Source of the DNA: an uncultured Azospirillum sp.
Lineage (GTDB): Bacteria > Pseudomonadota > Alphaproteobacteria > Azospirillales > Azospirillaceae
Assembly: GCF_946480385.1 (NCBI RefSeq)
Contig: NZ_CAMLJP010000138.1
Coordinates: 1 to 14,670, forward strand
Length of the DNA: 14,670 nucleotides
Reading direction: 5' to 3'
Below are positions 1-6,217 of the stretch, piece after piece (position 1 is the first letter of the stretch; every line of letters begins with the position of its first letter). The notes beneath the pieces are model-generated. The model was not told where the DNA came from. It worked only from the letters and a program-made list of their open reading frames with translations, and did no database searches. Position numbers and translations under genes: made by a program.

Positions 1-170
1 TCAAGCTGAAGCCCGGCGAATCCGCCGAGATGGACTGGGGCAGTAACGAAGGCAACTGCGTCGTGCCCTTCAAGGTCGACTGGATCGGCTATGAATCGGA
101 GAAGTTCAGCGTCGATTGGTGCAAGGTCAAGAACATCTACATGAAGGACCAGGGCTTCGGCTTCGATTGA
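1..170 (+). CDS. C-terminal end of an unrecognised protein (5' partial)
   Basis: Reading from base 3, 55 codons stay open to a TGA at 168-170, so this is the end of a gene that starts before the window. The tail is rich in Trp, Asp, Lys and Gly, has two Cys (residues 19 and 40 of the visible part) and starts with a Leu-Lys-Pro-Gly-Glu-Ser turn. A late LxPGxS turn, two Cys about 20 residues apart and short beta-strand-like segments remind me of small secreted beta-sandwich proteins common in alphaproteobacteria, but this is only an impression. Function is unknown. The gene converges on the AsmA gene, with 27 bp between the two stop codons. Confidence 0.6.
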   Translation, partial: KLKPGESAEMDWGSNEGNCVVPFKVDWIGYESEKFSVDWCKVKNIYMKDQGFGFD

Positions 171-186
171 CGGCATCCGGTTGCCG
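171..186. terminator. Short inverted repeat between convergent genes
   Basis: CGGCA and TGCCG arms (5 bp) flank a 6-base loop directly after the TGA at 168-170 and 12 bp before the stop of the AsmA gene. The site sits where a bidirectional terminator would be expected. The stem is short and no T run follows on either strand, so it may be chance. Confidence 0.25.
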
Positions 187-197
187 ACCGGGACGCT

Positions 198-2231
198 TTA
201 CCGGCCGAACAGGTCCTTCAGGGCCGGCGGCAACTGACCGCCCGGAATCGGCAGGGGGAGGTTTCCCGCCGGCTTGTCGGTGCCGCCGGCGTTCCCGGAA
301 TTCCCTGAGCCGAGGAAGCCGCCGAGGATGTCGGCCGGTGAGGCGCCTTCCTTCAGGCGCCTCACTGCCTCTGCGGCCTTGGCCGGGTCCTTGATTGCCG
401 ATAGGGCGACCCCGCTGAAATCGGGCTCGATCGAGGGTGCGCCGAAACTCCCCGTCACCAGGACGGGGATCATCACGCCGGCCTGTTCGAACTGCCCGCC
501 CTGCCCCTTCAGGCTGGACGTCACCGTCGGTTCGAGGCGGAGATCCAGCCGCCGATCTGGCAGCGATACCGTGCCCGCCCCCTCCACGCGGAAGATCGGC
601 GCCAGCATGCGCAGGTCGCCGGTGCGGGCCACCCCGTGATCGAGGCGGAAGTTGCCCCCGAACTCGGCGAAGTCGGTTTCGCGTGCAGCGGCCTGCATCC
701 GCCCGGTGGCGGCGGCGACCGGATCGCGCAGGATGGCCGCGATGTTGATCCCCCGCAACGCACCGTCGCGGAACAGGATGTGGGTCGTGCCCATCAGGGC
801 GGACACCAGCGCCTTCTGGCTTCCGCCGGCCGAGGTCACGTCGATGTCCAGCGCGGTGATGCCGCGGATCACGTTGGTCCCGGCGAAGGTCGCCAGCACC
901 TGTTCGGCCTGCAGGCCGTTGGCGGACGTCTTCAGCGCGTAGCTCGTCGGCTGCTTCGTAGCGTCCACCTTCAGTCCGCTGCTGCTATGGCCACCGAAGG
1001 CGGGAATGTCCGGGATATCGACCGCCAGAACGCCGTCCCGAAGGGTGATGCTGGTCCGGGTGGGCCCAATTCCGATGCCCCGGATTTTGGTCCCCTTGCT
1101 GTCGACGACCGCATCCAGGTTCAGACGCCGCAACGGTGAAACGTCGATCGGCTCGTCACTCCATCCGGTGTCCGCAGAAGCCGGCGCAGGTCCCTGAGTT
1201 GGCGCAGCCGGGGCTTGGGTGGGAAGAAATCGGTCGAGATCGATCGGATCGACCGACGCCCGCAGCGTCACCGCCGGCACCTTGCCCGACCAGTCGACAC
1301 GCACCGCGCCGCTCGCCTTGGCGTCGTCGAGCGCCAGATTGAAATCGTCCAGCGACACCTGCGGCCCACCGAGCCCGGCCTTGCCGGTGAGATGGACAGT
1401 CCGCACCGGCAGCGTCCCCGGATTCGGAACCCCCAGCCACCCGGCCAGTGCGGGAAGGTCCGGCACCGACGCCGTCAGCGGCCCGCCGGTACGGCCGTCG
1501 GCCTCCGGTTTCGCATCCAGCTTGACCTCGAACAGGTCGGACGCCAGCTGCCCGCGCGCTGAAGTAGGCTTGCCCGCGGCCAGCGCGCGCGGGGAGTCGA
1601 GCTGGGCCGTCAGGGTCAGCGCGCGGCCATTGACCGCGGCATGGCCTTCGATATGAGCCGGCGTGTCGAGATCGGGCATAGCCACCACGATCGACCCATC
1701 CGACAGGGCGATGGATTGACCGGACCGCTGGTCGGTGTAGCTGGCCGCCACATTGCTGATGCGCACGTCGCCGAAACGCAAGTCGAGAAGCTCCTGGGGC
1801 CTCCCTTCGTCCGGCCCGGCAGGCTGGCTGCCCTGGACCGCGCCTTTTCCGCGAAAATCCCAATTGGCGCGCCCACCGGCATCCACCACCAGATTGGCCC
1901 GCAGGCCGTCGACATGCAGGCGCTCCAACTCCACGATGCCGTGAAGCAGAGGCCACAGCGGCATTTCCAGCTGGGCGCTCCCAACCTCCACCATCGGCGG
2001 GCGTCCGCTGCCGGGCACATCGGACAGGGCCGCCGATGCAACTGCTGCCTTCAGCCGCGGGAACAGCGATACCGAGGCGATCCGGAGATCGAGATCGCGG
2101 CCGGTGCGCTCCTTCACCGCCGCGGCGACGCGCTGGGCAATGAAATCCCCGGTCAGGACAAAGGGCAGAGCGGCCACCGCGACGACGACCATACCGACAA
2201 TGACGGCCAGTGCGATCAGCAGCTTTCTCAT
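198..2231 (-). CDS. AsmA family protein (inner-membrane anchored, periplasmic)
   Basis: The protein has 677 residues. Residues 4-26 form one hydrophobic N-terminal membrane segment after a short Met-Arg-Lys head, so the bulk should lie in the periplasm. The rest is a long beta-rich region with repeated alternating hydrophobic strands. A C-terminal AsmA-type domain (about residues 330-610) includes a Phe-Arg-Asp-Gly-Ala-Leu-Arg-Gly-Ile segment typical of the family, and a Gly/Pro-rich tail follows. AsmA-like proteins are linked to envelope biogenesis and are proposed to bridge lipids between membranes; that role is family knowledge. The frame stays open 31 codons upstream, but the ATG at 2231 directly precedes the membrane segment and has an AAAGGGGG ribosome binding site. 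It lies 71 bp downstream of sulP on the same strand, with a strong hairpin between them. No sign of damage. Confidence 0.85.
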   Translation of the reverse strand: MRKLLIALAVIVGMVVVAVAALPFVLTGDFIAQRVAAAVKERTGRDLDLRIASVSLFPRLKAAVASAALSDVPGSGRPPMVEVGSAQLEMPLWPLLHGIVELERLHVDGLRANLVVDAGGRANWDFRGKGAVQGSQPAGPDEGRPQELLDLRFGDVRISNVAASYTDQRSGQSIALSDGSIVVAMPDLDTPAHIEGHAAVNGRALTLTAQLDSPRALAAGKPTSARGQLASDLFEVKLDAKPEADGRTGGPLTASVPDLPALAGWLGVPNPGTLPVRTVHLTGKAGLGGPQVSLDDFNLALDDAKASGAVRVDWSGKVPAVTLRASVDPIDLDRFLPTQAPAAPTQGPAPASADTGWSDEPIDVSPLRRLNLDAVVDSKGTKIRGIGIGPTRTSITLRDGVLAVDIPDIPAFGGHSSSGLKVDATKQPTSYALKTSANGLQAEQVLATFAGTNVIRGITALDIDVTSAGGSQKALVSALMGTTHILFRDGALRGINIAAILRDPVAAATGRMQAAARETDFAEFGGNFRLDHGVARTGDLRMLAPIFRVEGAGTVSLPDRRLDLRLEPTVTSSLKGQGGQFEQAGVMIPVLVTGSFGAPSIEPDFSGVALSAIKDPAKAAEAVRRLKEGASPADILGGFLGSGNSGNAGGTDKPAGNLPLPIPGGQLPPALKDLFGR

Positions 2232-2251
2232 GACGCCCCCTTTGCCGTGGA

Positions 2252-2277
2252 GCGGGCACCGCTTGCACGGTGCCCGC
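2252..2277 (-). terminator. Perfect 10-bp hairpin between sulP and asmA
   Basis: GCGGGCACCG (2252-2261) and CGGTGCCCGC (2268-2277) are exact reverse complements around the 6-base loop CTTGCA. It lies 25 bp after the sulP stop and about 20 bp before the asmA ATG, just ahead of the asmA ribosome binding site. There is no T run after it on the minus strand, so it could be a GC-only terminator, a partial terminator, or a structure that protects the 3' end of the sulP message. Confidence 0.5.
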
Positions 2278-2302
2278 CTCCCGTGCCGGACAACAGGCGA
2301 TC

Positions 2303-4084
2303 CTACCCTTCGTTGCCCCGCCAAGTCTCGATGGATGAGCCGGCCCCGGCGGTCATACGCCCATCGCTCCGCCGCAGCTTGCGCAGGCCGACCTCGATCG
2401 TCCGTTCGTAGGCGACGAGCGGCGGCTTGAGCCCATGGTTGAACAGGTCCTGCCGCAGCGCGTGGCTGGTCCCGGTCAGGATCACCTTCACGCCGCGCCT
2501 GGCCGCCTTGTGCGCGAGCCCTTCGATCGTGTTGGCGGCGGTGGAATCGAGAAATGGCACGGCGCTGAAATCGACAATCAGCACCCGATGCGTGTCGGCG
2601 ATACGGTCGAGCACCGACCCGATGGAGGCCGCCGCGCCGAAGAAGAATACGCCGGAGATGCGGTAGATGACCACATCGGGATCGGCGGCGGCCTCATCAT
2701 AGGGCGTGCGGGCGGAGGAGGCACCGTCCGGCCGATCCTCGGCAACAAATGGGGTCTGGCTCTCGATCGCCGTCACCTTCGACATGCGATGGATGAACAG
2801 CACCGAGCCGAGCGCGAAGCCGATGACGATGGCTTCCGACAGACCGCGGAAGATGGTGAGCAGGAAGGTCGACAGCAGCACCGCGGCGTCCCCGCGCGAG
2901 GAGCGCAGCAGCAGCGCGAAGGCGGGCTTCTCGACCATGTTCCAGGACACGACCGCCAGCACGCCGGCGAGGCTGGCGAGCGGAATGAAGCTGGCCAGCG
3001 GCGCCGCGACCAGCACGAAGACCAGCAGGAATGCGGAGTGCAGCATGCCGGAAACCGGCCCGTGGGCACCGGCGCGGACATTGGTCGCCGTGCGGGCGAT
3101 GGTGCCGGTGACGCAGAATCCGCCGAACAGCGCCGAAGCAACGTTGGCGGCACCCTGCCCGACCAGTTCGCAGTTGGAGCGATGGCGGCGCCCGGTCATG
3201 CCGTCGGCGACCACCGCCGAGAGCAGCGATTCGATGGAGCCGAGCAGCGCGAACGACACGGCGCTCGGCAGAACCGCCTGGATCTTGTCCAGGGTGATGG
3301 CCGGCAGGCTCGGCATCGGCAGGCCCGGCGGAATGCCGCCGAAATCGGTGCCGATCGTCGCGACCTCCAGGCCGAGGCCGGCGGTCACGGCCGCACTTCC
3401 GGCGACCGCGATCAGCATGCCCGGCCAATGGGGCCGCAGGATTTTCAACCCGGTGATGATGCCGATCGACGCCAGCGCCAGCCCGACCGCCGCAGGTTTC
3501 GCCGTCGGCAGGCTCGACCACAGCACCGGCAGCTTGTCGAGCAGCGGCCCAGGCTCCGGTACGCCCAGGGACAGGCCGAGCAGATCCTTGATCTGGCTGG
3601 CGAAGATGATGACGGCGATGCCGGCGGTGAAGCCGACCGTCACCGGATAGGGCATGAACTTGATGTAAGTGCCCAACTGGAGAAAGCCGATGGCCGCCAG
3701 CATCAGGCCGGACAGCATGGTGGCGAGGATCAGCCCGTCCATGCCGTGCGCCTGGACCGTGGCGGCGACCAGCACGATGAAGGCGCCGGCGGGGCCACCG
3801 ATCTGAAACCGGCTGCCGCCGAGAGCGGACACCAGAAAGCCACCGAAGATCGCGGTGTGGAGCCCCTGGGCCGGCGACGCGCCGGAGGCGATGGCGATCG
3901 CCATGGACAGCGGAAGCGCAACGACGGCCACCGTCAGCCCGGCAATCGCGTCGGCGCGGAAATTCGATAATCCATACCCCTCGCGCAGAATCGTGACGAG
4001 CTTCGGGGTGAACAATTCGGCGAAGGTAGGCTGACGAGGTTTGGAGATATGGGGCTGGGAAATCGGTTCGGTTCGGGCTGTCAT
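2303..4084 (-). CDS. SulP family anion transporter with C-terminal STAS domain
   Basis: The protein has 593 residues from the ATG at 4084; an in-frame TTG at 4102 would add six. After a polar N-terminus of about 45 residues, the SulP core has many hydrophobic segments and typical signatures: a Pro-Leu-Ser-Met-Ala first core helix, Gly-Gly-Pro-Ala-Gly-Ala, and the Asn-Cys-Glu-Leu-Val-Gly-Gln-Gly segment. Residues 468-567 are a STAS domain, with Leu-Asp-Ser-Thr at 512-515 where the regulatory Ser of STAS domains sits. SulP proteins carry sulfate, bicarbonate or dicarboxylates (DauA); the substrate cannot be told here. A GAAGG lies 11 bases before the ATG. The XRE gene is 82 bp upstream on the same strand, with no terminator seen between them, so they may share the promoter at 4466-4494. 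Confidence 0.9.
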   Translation of the reverse strand: MTARTEPISQPHISKPRQPTFAELFTPKLVTILREGYGLSNFRADAIAGLTVAVVALPLSMAIAIASGASPAQGLHTAIFGGFLVSALGGSRFQIGGPAGAFIVLVAATVQAHGMDGLILATMLSGLMLAAIGFLQLGTYIKFMPYPVTVGFTAGIAVIIFASQIKDLLGLSLGVPEPGPLLDKLPVLWSSLPTAKPAAVGLALASIGIITGLKILRPHWPGMLIAVAGSAAVTAGLGLEVATIGTDFGGIPPGLPMPSLPAITLDKIQAVLPSAVSFALLGSIESLLSAVVADGMTGRRHRSNCELVGQGAANVASALFGGFCVTGTIARTATNVRAGAHGPVSGMLHSAFLLVFVLVAAPLASFIPLASLAGVLAVVSWNMVEKPAFALLLRSSRGDAAVLLSTFLLTIFRGLSEAIVIGFALGSVLFIHRMSKVTAIESQTPFVAEDRPDGASSARTPYDEAAADPDVVIYRISGVFFFGAAASIGSVLDRIADTHRVLIVDFSAVPFLDSTAANTIEGLAHKAARRGVKVILTGTSHALRQDLFNHGLKPPLVAYERTIEVGLRKLRRSDGRMTAGAGSSIETWRGNEG

Positions 4085-4166
4085 CTGTCCGGCGGCCTTC
4101 AATAAGGCGGCGGGATCGTCGGCATCAGGTCGGCGGTCGCCGTCGCAGGTTCGATCGGGTGTGGCG

Positions 4167-4427
4167 TCAGAGTTTTTCCATCGGTGCCCTCAACCGGACG
4201 CCTCGGCCGCCGGCGATGCTCTGCGCATTCTCGCCGATCAGTTCGATTCCGGCCTGGGTGAGGGCATCGACCACCTTGGTCAGGCTGTCGACCACGCCGC
4301 GCACATTTCCGTCGCTCGCCTCCATGCGCTGAATGGTCGGGACGGACAGCCCGGCCATTTCGGCAAGTGTCTTCTGGTCGATCCCCAGGAGCGCCCGAGC
4401 GGCGCGCATCTGCGAAGCCGTGATCAT
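4167..4427 (-). CDS. Small XRE/Cro-type helix-turn-helix regulator
   Basis: An 86-residue protein that is almost wholly one HTH domain. The HTH covers about residues 5-60, with the turn and recognition helix around Gln18-Ser38 (Leu-Ala-Glu-Met-Ala-Gly-Leu-Ser-Val-Pro-Thr-Ile-Gln-Arg-Met-Glu). It is followed by a helix ending in Ile-Glu-Leu-Ile-Gly-Glu-Asn and a Gly-Gly-Arg-Gly-Val-Arg-Leu tail, a layout I know from many small alphaproteobacterial XRE proteins. I chose the ATG at 4427 because relatives as I remember them start Met-Ile-Thr-Ala; two GTG codons at 4439 and 4436 are alternatives, and none has a strong ribosome binding site. It is first in a likely unit with sulP, so it may control that transporter or itself. 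Its targets are not shown by the sequence. Confidence 0.85.
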   Translation of the reverse strand: MITASQMRAARALLGIDQKTLAEMAGLSVPTIQRMEASDGNVRGVVDSLTKVVDALTQAGIELIGENAQSIAGGRGVRLRAPMEKL

Positions 4428-4457
4428 CCTGCACACCACGCTGATACGTCTGTAACT

Positions 4458-4507
4458 ATGTTCAGAATATACCTAGTGATGTTTTAAATATCAAGAAACA
4501 TGTTCAG
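4458..4507. repeat. Two ATGTTCAG direct repeats flanking the XRE promoter
   Basis: ATGTTCAG occurs at 4458-4465, next to the -10 box, and again at 4500-4507, upstream of the -35 box. The copies are 42 bp apart, about four helical turns. The second overlaps the 8-bp palindrome AACATGTT (4497-4504). This placement fits operator half-sites for the adjacent regulator, but two 8-mers could arise by chance. Confidence 0.3.
4466..4494 (-). promoter_or_regulatory. Sigma-70 type promoter for the XRE regulator
   Basis: On the minus strand TTGATA (4494-4489) and TATATT (4471-4466) are 17 bp apart, close to the sigma-70 consensus, in the only AT-rich stretch of the window (about 4441-4505). Transcription would start near 4459, giving a leader of about 30 bases to the ATG at 4427. 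It is the most convincing promoter in the window and could drive the XRE gene and sulP. Confidence 0.65.
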
Positions 4508-4520
4508 GGATGCAGCGGCG

Positions 4521-4541
4521 GGGGCCTGCCGGAAAGGCCCC
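4521..4541 (-). terminator. Hairpin after the hyuAB operon
   Basis: GGGGCC (4521-4526) pairs with GGCCCC (4536-4541) around a 9-base loop; GCAG (4512-4515) and CTGC (4541-4544) could extend the pairing. It begins 10 bp beyond the stop of the last gene of the minus-strand operon. A weak T-rich stretch follows only further downstream, so termination may be incomplete and some transcripts could run into the XRE gene. Confidence 0.45.
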
Positions 4542-4550
4542 TGCCTCGGA

Positions 4551-5912
4551 TCATTCCTCCTCCAGCAAGGCGCGGATCGGCGTTGGGCGGACAGGGGCCT
4601 GCGCCCGCAGTCGCCCCACCTCCCCGGCATGCGCAAGTCCCCCGGTTTCGGCGATCAGGTCAGCAGCCGCAAGCTGGCAATAGCGTCCCTGGCAACGCCC
4701 CATCCCGGCACGGCCCAGCGACTTCACCCGGTTGGCCTCCGCCCCGCCATAGGCCGCCGTTTCACGCACCGCGCCGGCGGTGATCCCCTCGCACCGACAG
4801 AGGACGGTGTCGTCCGGCAGCGTGCGCACCTGATCCGCTGGCCAGGGGAAAGCGCGGGCGATGCCGCGCGCGAAGCGCTCCAGCCGGTCGAGCCGCTTGA
4901 GATCGGCAGCGGTGTCAGGCGCCGGCAGCCCCAGATCGGACAGACAGGCGGCAGCGGCGAGACGCCCGGCGACCTCCGCCCCATCGGCCCCCAGCAGGCG
5001 CAGACCGTCGCCGGCCAGATAAATGCCGTCGCCGGAGCGGCCCATCCGGTCGGCAGAGGGCAACCACTGCGACCATGTCGTGTCGTAGTCGAACCGGCAG
5101 CCGGCGAGATCGGCAAGCTGGGTTTCCGACTTCAGATGCCAGCCCAGCCCGACCGCGTCGCACGCCGTCCGCCGCTCCCGGCCACCGGAATCCCTCCAGT
5201 GGACCGCCGTCACCCCGGTGTCCGAGGCTTCAATCCCCTCCAGCACCACCCCGGCATGGTAGAGCCGCCCCAGCCGCGCCCGCATCGCCAGCCCCTGCAG
5301 GGCGAAGGACGGGCGGACGGCAAGGTCAGGGAAGGCGGCGATCTGGCCACGCATTCCCGCGGTGTCGAGCACCGCGGCGATCTCGGCCCCCGCCTTCAGC
5401 AATTGCGTCGCCAGCAGGGTCAGCAGCGGCCCCGATCCGGCCAGCACGATCCGCCGGCCCATCGCGACGCCCTGCGCCTTCAGCGCGATCTGCATCGCGC
5501 CCAGGCTGTAGACGCCGGGCGCCTGCCAGCCGGGTAGCGGGGCGAGACGGTCGGTCGCCCCGGTCGCCAGGATCAGCCGGTCATAGCCGATCCGACGGCT
5601 TCCGCTATCGCCGACCGTGTGCAGCGTTCCGTCGGCCAGGGCGACGACCGACCGGCGCGGCAGATGAACGACTTGGCCGGCCGCCACCAGTCCGTCGAAG
5701 GCGGTGTGCAGCGCCACCGCCTTGCCGGCCTGCGATCCATAAAGCGTCGCGGGCGAGCGGGTGAAGCCGTCGGGCGGACGGCGATAGATCTGCCCGCCGG
5801 CCCGCTTGCCCTCGTCGATCACCGTCGGGCGCAACCCGGCCGCCGCCAGCGTTTCGGCCGCACGGATCCCGGCGGGACCGGCACCGACGATCACGACCTG
5901 CGGTTCGGTCAT
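4551..5912 (-). CDS. FAD/NAD(P) oxidoreductase with BFD-like 2Fe-2S domain (HcnB / opine oxidase subunit A type)
   Basis: The protein has 453 residues. The N-terminal dinucleotide-binding motif Gly-Ala-Gly-Pro-Ala-Gly is at 10-15 and Gly-Gly-Gln-Ile-Tyr-Arg-Arg at 39-45, a hallmark of this oxidoreductase group. A second nucleotide-binding core follows in the middle. The C-terminal BFD-like 2Fe-2S domain has Cys372, Cys374, Cys407 and Cys412. This is the alpha-subunit layout of HcnB (hydrogen cyanide synthase), opine oxidase OoxA and D-hydroxyproline dehydrogenase, which passes electrons from the amine-oxidising subunit. The frame is open 33 codons further, but the ATG at 5912 has a strong GGGAGG seven bases upstream and overlaps the stop of the 2Fe-2S gene (ATGA). 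It is the last gene of the operon, followed by a hairpin. Exact substrate unknown. Confidence 0.88.
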   Translation of the reverse strand: MTEPQVVIVGAGPAGIRAAETLAAAGLRPTVIDEGKRAGGQIYRRPPDGFTRSPATLYGSQAGKAVALHTAFDGLVAAGQVVHLPRRSVVALADGTLHTVGDSGSRRIGYDRLILATGATDRLAPLPGWQAPGVYSLGAMQIALKAQGVAMGRRIVLAGSGPLLTLLATQLLKAGAEIAAVLDTAGMRGQIAAFPDLAVRPSFALQGLAMRARLGRLYHAGVVLEGIEASDTGVTAVHWRDSGGRERRTACDAVGLGWHLKSETQLADLAGCRFDYDTTWSQWLPSADRMGRSGDGIYLAGDGLRLLGADGAEVAGRLAAAACLSDLGLPAPDTAADLKRLDRLERFARGIARAFPWPADQVRTLPDDTVLCRCEGITAGAVRETAAYGGAEANRVKSLGRAGMGRCQGRYCQLAAADLIAETGGLAHAGEVGRLRAQAPVRPTPIRALLEEE

Positions 5913-6217
5913 GGCCAATCCTCCCGCGTCCGGGTCAGCAGCCGCATGCCATCCGTTATCGGGGTGGAACAGGCGCGGATGCGCGGCCCCTGTTCCTGCC
6001 AGACCCAGCAATCCTGGCAGGCCCCCATCAGGCAGAAGCCGGCGCGCCGTTCCGGACCGAATTCCGCCAGCCGCAACGCCGGTGCGTTGGTGAGGATCGC
6101 CGTCAGCACCGTGTCGCCCGCCAGGGCCAAACGCTCCACGCCGTCCAGCAGGAAGCGAACCGGGTCGCGCCCCGTCTCGGCCAGCCTGACAAGCCTGCCC
6201 CCTGCCGTCCCGCTCAT
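5909..6217 (-). CDS. Small 2Fe-2S ferredoxin-like subunit (HcnA type)
   Basis: A 102-residue protein with one ferredoxin-fold 2Fe-2S domain. Cys62, Cys67, Cys70 and Cys83 form the C-X4-C-X2-C plus distal Cys pattern, within a Gly-Phe-Cys-Leu-Met-Gly-Ala-Cys-Gln-Asp-Cys segment. Length and motif match the gamma subunit of HcnABC, opine oxidase and heterotrimeric proline or hydroxyproline dehydrogenases. It should pass electrons between the flavin subunits. Its ATG overlaps the hyuB stop (ATGA) and a GGGAGG lies seven bases upstream. Its own TGA overlaps the ATG of the FAD/NAD(P) gene, so stoichiometric co-translation is likely. The operon location next to the alpha subunit supports the call strongly. 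Confidence 0.88.
   Translation of the reverse strand: MSGTAGGRLVRLAETGRDPVRFLLDGVERLALAGDTVLTAILTNAPALRLAEFGPERRAGFCLMGACQDCWVWQEQGPRIRACSTPITDGMRLLTRTREDWP

Noticed and set aside
1156..2268. 370-codon minus-strand frame overlapping the AsmA gene in another frame
   Set aside because: Arg/Gly-rich shadow; the AsmA frame carries the membrane segment and domain signatures.
2435..3970. 511-codon plus-strand frame opposite sulP
   Set aside because: Antisense shadow with low-complexity Gly/Arg/Gln/Asp composition; the minus strand encodes an obvious transporter.
4099..4434. 111-codon minus-strand frame overlapping the XRE gene
   Set aside because: Different frame, Arg-rich, no HTH; the XRE frame is the conserved one.
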